Source: JBJTUH01 sp044346175 (lineage in GTDB: Bacteria > Cyanobacteriota > Vampirovibrionia > Vampirovibrionales > JAJTHC01). Taken from it: a stretch of 64,000 nucleotides of DNA. A program made the position numbers and the translations under genes. The notes under the pieces are model-generated. The model was not told the DNA's origin, did not search any database, and saw nothing but the letters and a program-made list of their open reading frames with translations. The first letter of the stretch is position 1. The number at the start of each line of letters is the position of its first letter. Where the stretch lies: positions 1 through 64,000 of the forward strand of contig JBIIZQ010000008.1 in the NCBI GenBank assembly GCA_044346175.1, in the 5' to 3' direction. This document shows, piece after piece, positions 17,913 to 26,922 of this stretch.

Positions 17913-18605
17913 ATGTTCAGTGCCAATGCCATTACACCTCATACCCACCCAGCACTACCAAGCGAATATATTCATCGTTCCTTGGAGGTTCTTAAGCAAC
18001 GTCAGTTGCGGATTACACGCCCCAGAAAACTGATTTTGCGTGTGTTGGATGAAGCCGAAGTGCCTTTGTCGGTGTATGAAATTCATGAATACCTCACCAC
18101 ACAGCTGAAAGAAAAAATGGATGTGGTGAGTGTGTATCGTGTCATTGATTGTTTGTTGGAGCATCACTTGGTGCATAACTTGATGAGTGCCAATAAGTAC
18201 CGTAAATGTCTTATTGCACACTCGCACCATCCTGATATGAGTCATCATAATCATCAGTATGACCACGGACACGCCCATACTCATGCCCATGACCACACAC
18301 ACCCTTCGCTTCATAAACAGCAAGGTGCTGAAGGACTCTCTGAAGACCTTTCATGCCATTGCCATAATCCTCATTACCTCTTGTATTGTAAATCATGCCA
18401 AAAAATGGATGAAATACAACTTCCTGAGTTGCAGCCTTTCCTCAAAAACTTGGAAAAACAAAAGCATTTCACTATCCAAGAACCCAAGCTTGAACTTATT
18501 GGTTTGTGCGATACTTGTAAAGCAGAAGAGGCACATCGTGCAATGACTTCGGATGTACAGGAGGCTGCACCATCGCTGACTGTGAATCTGGTACGAACCA
18601 AATAA
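17913..18605 (+). CDS. Fur-family metalloregulator with histidine-rich insert
   Basis: This 230-residue protein has the Fur winged-helix N-terminus (about 22-98: LRITRPRKLILRVL, VVSVYRVIDCLLEHHLV) and a C-terminal dimerisation domain. The structural zinc ligands are CxxC at 159-162 and CxxC at 199-202, and CHCHNPHYLLYC precedes the first. Between the two halves lies an insert (about 103-134) with 14 histidines. Normal Fur, Zur and PerR proteins are about 140-160 residues, so this one is unusually long. The histidine tract suggests zinc or nickel sensing or buffering (Zur-like), but the metal cannot be assigned. No metal transporter gene is adjacent. It is probably a single-gene unit. Confidence 0.88.
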   Translation: MFSANAITPHTHPALPSEYIHRSLEVLKQRQLRITRPRKLILRVLDEAEVPLSVYEIHEYLTTQLKEKMDVVSVYRVIDCLLEHHLVHNLMSANKYRKCLIAHSHHPDMSHHNHQYDHGHAHTHAHDHTHPSLHKQQGAEGLSEDLSCHCHNPHYLLYCKSCQKMDEIQLPELQPFLKNLEKQKHFTIQEPKLELIGLCDTCKAEEAHRAMTSDVQEAAPSLTVNLVRTK

Positions 18606-18632
18606 CGCTTTCCTTAAGAAGGTCTTTAGCCC

Positions 18633-18674
18633 AAAAAAAAGCCTTGATGAAGTGATATGTCACTTCGTCAAGGC
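18633..18674 (-). terminator. Rho-independent terminator (minus strand) after the 18864 gene
   Basis: A 15-bp hairpin (18641-18655 with 18660-18674, TATG loop) is followed on the minus strand by eight T's (18640-18633). It lies 190 bases past the stop of the minus-strand gene at 18864 and 28 bases past the Fur gene stop. Confidence 0.85.
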
Positions 18675-18740
18675 ACCTGTGTGTATGGAGAGGAGAAAAA
18701 CACAATGAACAATAACCCTACTAAGGGGCTGTTTTGCAAC

Positions 18741-18770
18741 AAAGTTAGATGAGAGAAAGTTAGATGAGAG
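18741..18770. repeat. 15-bp perfect tandem duplication
   Basis: AAAGTTAGATGAGAG is present twice with no spacer (18741-18755, 18756-18770), between the terminator and the end of the minus-strand gene. Confidence 0.9.
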
Positions 18771-18863
18771 GGTGTATGCTGGTATCCTTGTAAAAGGAAA
18801 GTTCAGCAGGTTCTAACACTCTGAAAAGGGAGAGGAAACCATAAGGATGCAGTTTTTATTTTT

Positions 18864-19874
18864 TTACGAAGTGGCTTGTCCCCATTGGCGTTGTGCAACC
18901 CCTGAACCCGTTGCAGTGCCTGTTGCCTGCTTGAGGGTGTTGGGAAAACGACTCGCCCACTCTTTTAACCCGTGAGTGGTTTGTTGAAACTGTTGGGTAA
19001 GCTTTTGGAAACCTTGACTGCGTTGATTCCAAGCGGTCGCCATATCTCGTTGTACAAGACCAGAAGCCTGTTTGTACACTTCAGGGTTTAGCGTCGCTTG
19101 TTTTAGGTCTGTCACGGAGGCGTTCATCCACTGTTTAGGGTTTTTAAGCATGCTGTAAGTATTTTCAACTTGCAGTGCCTTTTGTCCTTGAAGCCCTTTG
19201 CTCATACTGTTAAGCCCTTTTAGGGTTGCAGTCCCTGCGGGTAAAAGCATTAACCCATCGGTGAATGAAGAACCCAGCCCTTCCAAGGCTTGAGAACGAC
19301 CCCAAGCATCTTTAGCACCAAGATATTTCATACCATTGTTCGCTGCCCCAAGGGCTGTAGCTCCAGCTGCTCCAGCTAGTAGAAAGGGAGCTAACCCCGT
19401 GACAAGCCCAGCAGGTAATACAGAAAACAGTAAAGCACCCCCCGCTAAAGTAGCGAGTCCACCAGGGGTTAGAAGATTATCAATGGGCTTTTTCATCCCT
19501 CTAAAAAAGGAGTTTAATCCATTGGTATGGGATTCTTCCATTTTTTGAAGTTTGGGTTCTTTGGCGTTTAGCTCCGCTTGCAACATACCATTTTGGGTGG
19601 CAAGCATCGCATTTTGGTAAGCGATATCTTCATGAGCGGAAGCAAGTCCAGTGGGACCATTCAGCTCAGCCATATCAAAGGCACGTATCCCGAGTGCTTG
19701 CAAGTCGTTCATCGGATTTTGCGAGCCACCCATAGCAAATACACCTGTGTTCATGGTGGGAGAGCCGATTTGAAGCATACTATGAGGTATGCCACCAGTC
19801 GTTCCGAGGTTGGTTGGCATGGTTTGTAAGCTCATACCCATCGGTAAAGCTCCGAAGTCTGTGGTCATCATCAT
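18864..19874 (-). CDS. Unrecognised alanine/glycine-rich membrane protein (336 aa)
   Basis: No family is recognised. The N-terminal 95 residues are Met/Gly/Asn-rich, and a short coiled-coil-like segment follows (LNAKEPKLQKMEESH). A long hydrophobic stretch at about 133-180 (LATLAGGALLFSVLPAG, LVTGLAPFLLAGAAGATALG) can form two membrane helices. The C-terminal half is Gln/Leu/Lys-rich and helical. The start has three ATGs in a row preceded by AGGAG. Its plan (disordered N-terminus, Ala/Gly-rich helices, Gln-rich tail) resembles the two large proteins at 5977 and 8869. It has its own terminator on the minus strand. Confidence 0.72.
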   Translation of the reverse strand: MMMTTDFGALPMGMSLQTMPTNLGTTGGIPHSMLQIGSPTMNTGVFAMGGSQNPMNDLQALGIRAFDMAELNGPTGLASAHEDIAYQNAMLATQNGMLQAELNAKEPKLQKMEESHTNGLNSFFRGMKKPIDNLLTPGGLATLAGGALLFSVLPAGLVTGLAPFLLAGAAGATALGAANNGMKYLGAKDAWGRSQALEGLGSSFTDGLMLLPAGTATLKGLNSMSKGLQGQKALQVENTYSMLKNPKQWMNASVTDLKQATLNPEVYKQASGLVQRDMATAWNQRSQGFQKLTQQFQQTTHGLKEWASRFPNTLKQATGTATGSGVAQRQWGQATS

Positions 19875-20272
19875 ACGCTGTGTGTACTCCTGAAACGATT
19901 GTAAGCAACGCCCTGTGATATTCGTTTAACCTCAATGGAAAGCCTGAATAGGCTATTTTTATTACCGTCGTCACTGTTCTTGCTTACTTTGACGTAATCT
20001 TGAGCCAGCGAGCGCGTATTTTCCACTCAGTGGGTGTAAGTTGAACCTTTAAAAAAAAGACTCATACTGACTACCTTTTACTGTTTGCTGTTTTTTTGTA
20101 TGTTACCCTAGCTGTTTATATTAAGGCAGAGGCTCGTAAGTTTTGTGCTACCCCTTTAAATGGATGATGTTTCTTGGTTCGTCCTAAAGTATCTGACTCC
20201 TTCAAAGTACACTGAATAAGGCGTATTTAAGATAAGTTTTCAGTCAATTTGGATAAGGCTTGCATAAGGCAT
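19875..20272. other. Divergent intergenic region (18864 gene / flagellar genes)
   Basis: 398 bases between two divergent genes, so it must contain promoters for both. It is AT-rich, with an A8 run near 20049 and T7 near 20092. I looked for a flagellar sigma-28 promoter and found no convincing match. No gene is seen. Confidence 0.4.
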
Positions 20273-21037
20273 ATGGTAACCTCTATGACGACAATCGTGA
20301 CGCTTCGAGATATGGCACAACACTGTCTAGGATTGCGTGCGGCACTGGAGGCTGTATGTGAATGTTTGGCTGAGCATCATCAGGCACTTACGCATGAAAA
20401 GCTTTCAGAACTTGAGGTGCTAGGCAAAGCACTCACGCAACACTATCGAACCCTACAAACCGTTTGGTTAAAACCGCTTAAACATGTGCTAAAGATGAGT
20501 GCTACAGAGGTGGTTGCTCTCTCTCCAGAAGCTACTTCTACAGGGTTACAGACAGAAGTGCAAAACTCGTCGGATGTATCGCAAGCACTCAGTGCTTGGA
20601 TTCATTATCGTGGTGCCGTGGAGCAAGACCCTGACTTTGCCCAACACTTACTTCAGGATGAACTGCCACGCTTGCAAGCTCTATTGCGTCGTGTGAAGCA
20701 TTACACTGAAATACAGCACGACTTAGCGGAGGTCTCCTTACGTTGGACGCAACAAGCTTTGAATAGTTTGACCAGGGAAGCGACTTCTCCTTATCAAAAT
20801 GATGGTGGTTATGCGTATACTCAATTTACGGTAGCCTCTAAAAAACCTAGAAATACACCTGTGCCTGAAATGACTCAAACCCCTGTGGTGACAGAGCATG
20901 CAGACCCCTTAAATCCTTCTGAAACCCTTTACACTGGACGTGCGATGCCAGCCATGTTTTATGGGGCTACAGAAGCTTCCTTACGTGACGCTCAGGCAGA
21001 GGGTTATCCTGCTCGGCGTGTCGATACGAGTTCCTAG
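20273..21037 (+). CDS. FlgN-like flagellar export chaperone
   Basis: This protein of about 254 residues is helical over residues 10-75 and 110-185 (RAALEAVCECLAEHHQALTH, LSELEVLGKALTQHYRTLQ). That fits the FlgN/FliT-type chaperone fold, and it lies directly upstream of flgK and flgL. FlgN holds the hook-filament junction proteins FlgK and FlgL before export, so the position matches the role. The last 70 residues are Pro/Thr-rich, an extra tail. Sequence similarity is weak and the call leans on context. Starts at 20273 (AAGG just upstream) and 20285 are both possible. Confidence 0.62.
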   Translation: MVTSMTTIVTLRDMAQHCLGLRAALEAVCECLAEHHQALTHEKLSELEVLGKALTQHYRTLQTVWLKPLKHVLKMSATEVVALSPEATSTGLQTEVQNSSDVSQALSAWIHYRGAVEQDPDFAQHLLQDELPRLQALLRRVKHYTEIQHDLAEVSLRWTQQALNSLTREATSPYQNDGGYAYTQFTVASKKPRNTPVPEMTQTPVVTEHADPLNPSETLYTGRAMPAMFYGATEASLRDAQAEGYPARRVDTSS

Positions 21038-21227
21038 CGTTTCGTTTAAGTTTTTTAGGGATGTGTCGATACCTTATGACAAGGTGTGAGGCTGAAAAGG
21101 GAGAGACCCTGATGTGTACTTTGTGGTGTATCAAGCTCTTTTGAGGGGTTTAATGCAAGGAAGAAATCGCAACACCTTTTGTGAAATTACGGTTGATTGC
21201 CCTCAGGTATGAGAAAGCAAGGATGTC

Positions 21228-22742
21228 ATGATGACAGCGGGCCCCACATTTCTAGGCTTTTTTAATATGCAGCGTGCCATGAGTACGGCACAAGTTGCCT
21301 TGAATACGCTTTCAAATAACGTGGCAAATATGAATACAGAGGGTTATTCTCGGCAGCGTGTGAATATTGTCACGGAAGCACCCTTGACGATGAATATCAC
21401 CAATATTAGTCAGATGGGACAGGGGTCGGTGGTGGAGTCTATCCAACGGATTCGAGAAGCATCTCTTGACGATGATTACCGCACAGGTAACAGTACTTTT
21501 GGCAAGGAAAGCCAAATTGCGGATGCCCTTAAAACCTTGGAAGGGTATCTGAAAGAGCCTTCTGAAAATGGTATCAACGCCAGTATGCAACAGCTTTTTG
21601 ATGCCATCCATGAAGTGGGTTTAAACCCCGACAGTTTGCCTGCTCGTTCGGCATTTATCTCTCAGGCAACAGACACCATGAAGCTTTTTCAAGAGAAAAT
21701 CAGTTATATTCAGAATCAACGAAGAAGTCTCATTGGCGACCCGAGCGTACCCAATAGTGTCTCTAGTAGCCAACTCAACACCACAACCAAACAGGCTAAC
21801 AGTATTATTACGTCCTTAGTGGATATTGGCGTTCAGATTCAAAGTGTTGTAGATTCTGGAGGTCAACCGAATGACCTGCTTGATAGACGAGACCTTTTAC
21901 TTAAAAATCTCTCAGAGCTTGTGGATATTCAAGTGGACTTTACAACCGAGTCTCAGTACGACCTCACCATTGGTGGGCTAACCTTCATTTCTGCGGGTGT
22001 GAAGCAAAATTACAGTCTTCAAACCGTTGCAAACCCTGGTCCTACCCCTACGCCCGATGACCGACCCGCACTACTCCAAGCGGTGAATCTTGCGACTAAC
22101 GCCGCAACAACCCTGAATGACACCATTACAAGTGGTCGTCTTAAAGGGTATTTAGAGGTCGGAGAAGTTTCAACGTCAGGCAATGTGACGCTTCCAAACG
22201 TTATTACGAGGTTGGATACCCTTTTTTCAACCTTGGCCACGCAACTGAATAACCTACAAACCACAGGGCGTGACTTAAACGGTACACTTGCCACGGCAAC
22301 GCCTCTTTTTAACCTGACCGCTGGTACGGGGCCTGCCACACTACGTTATGACATCAATACCAATCTTGTAAGTAACCCTAGACTCTTTGCCGCCGCCGAT
22401 GGTACAGGTGCTTTTGCGGGGACGGGGGATGCTAGAAACGTCAAGCGTATGACTGATTTATGGAATACGCCACAAGCGGGGCTTGGTAATAATCGGATGG
22501 ATGGCTACTATAACAGTGTCGTGGCAAGTATCGGGGTGGATACCAAGGCACATAAAGACCGTGCTGAAAATACAGAGCAGGCACTTGCTGCACTTGAGAA
22601 TCGTCGTCAAGAAATATCGGGTGTAAACCTTGACGAAGAGGGTGCGGATATGTTGCGGTATCAGCGTGCCTTTGAGGCCGCCTCGAGGGTACTCACAACC
22701 TATGACAAGATGTATGAGACTATCATCAATATGATACGTTAA
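21228..22742 (+). CDS. flgK: Flagellar hook-associated protein 1 (FlgK)
   Basis: This 504-residue protein starts with the flagellar rod/hook N-terminal motif (AQVALNTLSNNVANMNTEGYSRQ, seen here as NTLSNNVANMNTEGYSRQ). It ends with the matching coiled-coil C-terminus (NLDEEGADMLRYQRAFEAASRVLTTYDKM, with LRYQRAFEAASRVLTT as its core). These two ends pack together as in all axial flagellar proteins; the variable D2-D3 middle is between. FlgK forms the first hook-filament junction ring. AAGG precedes the ATGATG start at good spacing. flgN-like is upstream and flgL 125 bases downstream, a standard order. Confidence 0.95.
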   Translation: MMTAGPTFLGFFNMQRAMSTAQVALNTLSNNVANMNTEGYSRQRVNIVTEAPLTMNITNISQMGQGSVVESIQRIREASLDDDYRTGNSTFGKESQIADALKTLEGYLKEPSENGINASMQQLFDAIHEVGLNPDSLPARSAFISQATDTMKLFQEKISYIQNQRRSLIGDPSVPNSVSSSQLNTTTKQANSIITSLVDIGVQIQSVVDSGGQPNDLLDRRDLLLKNLSELVDIQVDFTTESQYDLTIGGLTFISAGVKQNYSLQTVANPGPTPTPDDRPALLQAVNLATNAATTLNDTITSGRLKGYLEVGEVSTSGNVTLPNVITRLDTLFSTLATQLNNLQTTGRDLNGTLATATPLFNLTAGTGPATLRYDINTNLVSNPRLFAAADGTGAFAGTGDARNVKRMTDLWNTPQAGLGNNRMDGYYNSVVASIGVDTKAHKDRAENTEQALAALENRRQEISGVNLDEEGADMLRYQRAFEAASRVLTTYDKMYETIINMIR

Positions 22743-22751
22743 AAGGCTTAT

Positions 22752-22787
22752 TAGAAAGTTTGCTAGAAAGTTTGCTAGAAAGTTTGT
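22752..22787 (+). repeat. Three tandem 12-bp units between flgK and flgL
   Basis: TAGAAAGTTTGC is repeated at 22752-22763 and 22764-22775, and once with a final T at 22776-22787. It begins nine bases after the flgK stop. Confidence 0.9.
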
Positions 22788-22867
22788 ATGTATTTAGGCT
22801 ATGAACGCTCCATGTTGGGTTGTTCATGCGCAAGGAAGATAGTTAAACAAGCTGAGGAGATACGAGG

Positions 22868-23800
22868 ATGGTTGGACGTGTGAACTCTACGATGATTGCC
22901 ATGAACAGCATTCGTCATTTGCGTGACCAGCTTTCGGGGTTGAGTCAATCGCAAGAACAACTTTCCACCAATAAAAAAGTTAATCGACCCAGTGATGACC
23001 CCGTGGGGATGACTCGTGTGGGGGACTTAACCAATACCTTACGTTTTGATGAACGCTTTCTTGCAAATGTCCAGCAAGGACAATCTGAATTAAAGTCTGT
23101 GGATGAGCTGATGAATAACTTACAAGATGTTGCACAACGTGCTTTGGAGCTTGCAACACAAGGTAGTAACTTAACCCTCAATGCCACCAACAGACTGACC
23201 ATGTCTCAAGAAATTGACCAACTCATTAACCAAGCCATTCAGGTAGGGAATACCAATTTGGCGGGGAAACACCTCATGAGTGGCTTCAGAACCGACACCG
23301 TACCTTTCACTCGTGCAGGGGATGCCGTCGCCTTTGCTGGGTCAGTACCAGGGAGTTCGGCACGTATGATTAGTGTCTCTGAAAACACCACGGTACAGGT
23401 GAATATCAATGGTCAAGATGTGTTGGGGTTTGTCACTGTGGATGGTTCGGGTGTGGTGAATGGTGGTTCAGGCTTATTACGAACCCTCATGAGCCTGAAA
23501 CAAGACCTTGCAAACAATAATGTGACGGGTGTACAAACACGCCTAGACCAGCTCCATACCGATATCAATACGCTTAACCTACAACAGGGACAGGCTGCAG
23601 GTAATCTGGCACGACTGAACCAAATTCAGGAGCGGATTGAGTCTCGGAAGGATAGTTTAACCGAGGAGTATGCCGCTATTGTCAATATCGATGTTGCAGA
23701 GGTTATGAGCAGGATGCGTCAGCAGGAGGCTACTTACCAAGCCTCTTTAACGGCGGTGAGTCGTTTGAATAGCATGTCACTCTTTGACTATATTCGTTAG
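22868..23800 (+). CDS. flgL: Flagellar hook-associated protein 3 (FlgL)
   Basis: This 310-residue flagellin-like protein has the FlgL N-terminus (RHLRDQLSGLSQSQEQLSTNKKVNRPSDDP reduced to LSTNKKVNRPSDDPVGM) and C-terminus (DVAEVMSRMRQQEATYQASL, RLNSMSLFDYI). These pair as a coiled coil. FlgL is the second junction protein, joining FlgK to the filament. A strong GAGGAG site precedes the start. It follows flgK with a 125-base gap carrying a 12-bp triplicate. fliW and csrA, often next, are not here. Confidence 0.94.
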   Translation: MVGRVNSTMIAMNSIRHLRDQLSGLSQSQEQLSTNKKVNRPSDDPVGMTRVGDLTNTLRFDERFLANVQQGQSELKSVDELMNNLQDVAQRALELATQGSNLTLNATNRLTMSQEIDQLINQAIQVGNTNLAGKHLMSGFRTDTVPFTRAGDAVAFAGSVPGSSARMISVSENTTVQVNINGQDVLGFVTVDGSGVVNGGSGLLRTLMSLKQDLANNNVTGVQTRLDQLHTDINTLNLQQGQAAGNLARLNQIQERIESRKDSLTEEYAAIVNIDVAEVMSRMRQQEATYQASLTAVSRLNSMSLFDYIR

Positions 23801-23937
23801 CTACTATAGGATAGGGAGAAGGTGCATAGACTTATCTCTTCACCTTTCCTTGCCTTATCTTACTTATACGCACACATGTTATTGATGCTTCTCTTACACG
23901 ATTCTCTCACGCTATCCTATCACACGCCCCTTTCCTC

Positions 23938-25626
23938 ATGAACGCTCCACACAATACGCTTCGTCAAGCTTGGCAACAAGTGACGACCCCTTTCGATGCT
24001 TCACAAAGCTTTACCCCGCTCTACACAGACATGCAAACTGAAGGTCTTCCTAACCCTACTCTTTGTGCTTGGAACACCACTTTAGCACACGCTCTTGATT
24101 TGCCTAAGACCCTCCCTGAAGCTCACGATACCCTTACGCCCTACCTCAGTGGTAATCATCCTTGGCACCCTCAAGGGGGATATGCCACGGTGTATGCAGG
24201 GCATCAGTTTGGACATTTTGTACCACAATTAGGCGATGGTCGCGCCTTTTGGGTGAACGAATTGCCACTTAAACCCACGCAAGAGGCACACGCTTTACAG
24301 ATGTTTGCACTGCCAACGAGTTATCCTACTGTGGAACTTCAGTTGAAAGGTGCAGGTGATACGCCCTACTCACGCCGTGCTGATGGTCGTGCTGTGTTAC
24401 GTTCCAGTATCCGAGAGTACCTTGCCAGTGAAGCCATGGCGGGTTTAGGTATACCCACCACACGAGCCTTAGCCTTGGTTGTGGATAGACATTACCCAGT
24501 CTATCGTGAAGAAACAGAACAAGCGGCTGTACTTACCCGTGTGGCACCAAGCTTTTTGAGATTCGGGCATGCTGAATTTTATTACTACAATGGACAACAT
24601 CACGCCCTAAAAGCCTTACTAACGCTTGTGATACGCACCTACTATCCTGAACTTTTGCGTGGTGAAGGGCTATTGGACACTGAACCCACATCCCCCCGCT
24701 TTGAACAGGCTTTCCCCACCTTATGCCAAGCCCTTGCACTGCGGGTTGCAGAAAGAACAGCCACCCTCATGGCAGACTGGCAAAGTGTAGGGTTTTGCCA
24801 TGGTGTGATGAATACCGATAACTTTAGTGTGCTTGGACTCACTTTGGATTATGGCCCTTATGGCTTTATGGATGGCTTTGATTTGGGGCATATTTGCAAT
24901 CATAGCGATACGTCAGGACGGTATGCTTATCATCAACAACCTGTGATAGGGATGTGGAACGTGATGAAATTTGCCCAGTGTTTAGTACCCTTTTTAACAG
25001 ATGTCCAGAAAGAAACCTTTGAAGATACCCTCCTACACTACTATCAAAAAGTGTACATCAAGGCTTTTGAAGCTCGCTTTGCAGCCAAGCTCGGGCTACG
25101 TACTTGGCTGCCTGAAACGGATACTCGACTCCTTCAAGAGTTATTACACGCACTGGATACTCAGCACTTGGATATGACCTTATTCTTTAGAGGGCTGGGT
25201 GAGATGCAACCTTTACTCCACCACACGATTGACACCACAGAGGCTTTCATCCAAGGAATTCATGAGGCTTGGGCAAGTTGGTTAAAGCCGAACTTAAAGG
25301 GGAAGCCTTTTCAAGAGCAAATGACGATTTGGCTACAAGCGTATCAAGCACGGGTTTATCAAGAAACCACACAACAGGCAACGGATTCCCTGCCATTAAC
25401 CCCAGAAGGTCGACGTGAGACCATGCACAAGGTGAATCCTTTGTATGTATGTAGAAATTATCTTGCCCAAGAGGCGATTCAAGCAGCTGAACAAGATAAC
25501 TGGCAACCTTTCCATACTTTGTTAGATTGTTTAAATCAGCCCTTTACCGTAAACCCACAGGCAACGCATCAAGCTGATTATCCGCCCCAGTGGAGCCAAC
25601 GTATTGCGGTAAGTTGTTCTTCCTAG
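23938..25626 (+). CDS. selO: Protein adenylyltransferase SelO (YdiU family)
   Basis: The 562-residue protein matches the SelO pseudokinase family. Landmarks are YAGHQFGHFVPQLGDGRA, ELQLKGAGDTPYSRRADGRA, LRSSIREYLASEAMAGLGIPTTRAL, and the metal/ATP site HGVMNTDNFSVLGLTLDYGPYGFMDGFD (best seen as MNTDNFSVLGLTLDYGPYGF). The chain ends in SCSS, the tail in which eukaryotic SelO carries selenocysteine. SelO flips ATP in its site and transfers AMP to Ser/Thr/Tyr of target proteins, with a role in redox stress. It is a little longer than E. coli YdiU (about 480). Monocistronic by spacing. Confidence 0.95.
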   Translation: MNAPHNTLRQAWQQVTTPFDASQSFTPLYTDMQTEGLPNPTLCAWNTTLAHALDLPKTLPEAHDTLTPYLSGNHPWHPQGGYATVYAGHQFGHFVPQLGDGRAFWVNELPLKPTQEAHALQMFALPTSYPTVELQLKGAGDTPYSRRADGRAVLRSSIREYLASEAMAGLGIPTTRALALVVDRHYPVYREETEQAAVLTRVAPSFLRFGHAEFYYYNGQHHALKALLTLVIRTYYPELLRGEGLLDTEPTSPRFEQAFPTLCQALALRVAERTATLMADWQSVGFCHGVMNTDNFSVLGLTLDYGPYGFMDGFDLGHICNHSDTSGRYAYHQQPVIGMWNVMKFAQCLVPFLTDVQKETFEDTLLHYYQKVYIKAFEARFAAKLGLRTWLPETDTRLLQELLHALDTQHLDMTLFFRGLGEMQPLLHHTIDTTEAFIQGIHEAWASWLKPNLKGKPFQEQMTIWLQAYQARVYQETTQQATDSLPLTPEGRRETMHKVNPLYVCRNYLAQEAIQAAEQDNWQPFHTLLDCLNQPFTVNPQATHQADYPPQWSQRIAVSCSS

Positions 25627-25785
25627 GCTGTGTGGCTTTGGCTGTGTGGCGTTGATGGATAGCGTAAGCCGATTTCCATACTAGAACCTACGCTTCTTGG
25701 TACACGGTTTTTTCTCTAAAGCGGACCTATCACGGATAGCATCGTGTATTGAGGGGAGCTAAGTCTTGCTGTTGCTTCAGAAAAA

Positions 25786-25795
25786 GGGGGGGGGG
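25786..25795 (+). repeat. G10 homopolymer upstream of the HDOD gene
   Basis: Ten consecutive G bases 101 bases before the HDOD gene start. A TATAGT box at 25803-25808 lies just downstream and TTCAGA (25776-25781) just upstream, so the tract would lie inside a promoter spacer. Confidence 0.85.
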
Positions 25796-25895
25796 TCGAA
25801 TGTATAGTGTAATAGTGTTCACCCTTTGAGGTGTTTCTCCTTATGTAACTGCTTGCATTAAGCGATATCCCCTTGTTTAGGATGGGAAATATGCC

Positions 25896-26813
25896 ATGAT
25901 GATGTTGTGTGCATCTCAATCAGCCCCACCCCCTCAGAAGCCTTCTATTGACGAGATTATTAGTCGTTTTGAGAATGCCTCTCCACCTCCTACGGCGCTC
26001 ATGCAGGTGTTAAATCTGATGGAGCGTCCTGAGGTGAGTGCTGAGGACCTTGCAGAGGTGATTCGGAACGACCAACGTTTAACGGCTGTTCTTTTAAAAC
26101 TGTGTAATAGTGCGGCGTATGGGCTATCCAAAAAAATTGAAACGATTCAAAACGCTGTCGCTATTTTAGGTTTTAAGACCCTAAAGAGTTTGGTCTATTC
26201 TATGTTGAGTCATTCCACGTTGAACAAACCTCTTGACGGTTATGGACTTGATTCAGGGGCATTATGGACCAATGCACTTACGGGTGCTTTGTTTGCGAAA
26301 GCCTTGTCAAAAAAACATCAGTGGGCTGACCCAGAAGTCGCTTTTACGGCTGGTTTGCTCAGAGACATGGGTAAACTTGCTCTCAATGATTACGTAGGCG
26401 AAGAAACCAAGAGTATCGAGCAGGCTGCTCGCCGTGACCAAGGTGGGTATGACCATGCGGAAGCCAGCGTGTTTGGTATTGACCATGCCGAATTGGGCTA
26501 TGAAATTGCCAAAAAATGGCAATTGCCAGAATCCTTATGTATGGCCATTCGATACCATCATCATCCGAAGCGCTTGCGTGATGAGAATCCTTCAAAAGAA
26601 GCCCTGAAAGTTGTTTCGATTGTCCATTTGGCTGATATTCTAACAGTCATGATAGGTTATGGTGTAGGTTCAGACGGGTTAATGTACACCCTTGATGAAA
26701 CGATTATGGACACGCTTCAGTTTGAACTCACGCCTTTGTGGCTTGAAACAACAGTCTCTGAATTGAGTGTCTGTCAGGCTGAAGCCAATGCGTTTAAACA
26801 AGCGTTAACCTAA
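25896..26813 (+). CDS. HDOD-domain signalling protein
   Basis: This 305-residue protein has an HDOD domain over about residues 20-230. Its family features are the PPPTALMQVLNLMERPEVSAEDLAEVI opening (here PTALMQVLNLMERPEVSAED), then VLLKLCNSAAYGLSKKIETIQNAVAILG, and an HD-like AGLLRDMGKLAL. It ends with YHHHPKRL. HDOD proteins are HD-fold signalling modules that usually lack full phosphodiesterase ligands and act in motility, chemotaxis and stress. There is no second domain, so it is a stand-alone module. It lies between the flagellar genes and a CheD-like gene. Starts with ATGATGATG. The G10 tract upstream may affect its expression. Confidence 0.88.
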   Translation: MMMLCASQSAPPPQKPSIDEIISRFENASPPPTALMQVLNLMERPEVSAEDLAEVIRNDQRLTAVLLKLCNSAAYGLSKKIETIQNAVAILGFKTLKSLVYSMLSHSTLNKPLDGYGLDSGALWTNALTGALFAKALSKKHQWADPEVAFTAGLLRDMGKLALNDYVGEETKSIEQAARRDQGGYDHAEASVFGIDHAELGYEIAKKWQLPESLCMAIRYHHHPKRLRDENPSKEALKVVSIVHLADILTVMIGYGVGSDGLMYTLDETIMDTLQFELTPLWLETTVSELSVCQAEANAFKQALT

Positions 26814-26922
26814 ACCTAGTGTGCTGCCAGTGTTGTGCCAATGTGTTTTCTCTCTATGAACTCCTGTCCATCTCAATCAGACCAATCCCTAAACTCCCTC
26901 CCAATTCATTGAGTGTTTTAAG

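Noticed and set aside
19875..20272. Sigma-28 flagellar promoter for the flgN-flgKL genes
   Set aside because: TAAAGTAT occurs at about 20190, but no matching GCCGATAA-like -10 box lies 11-15 bases downstream.
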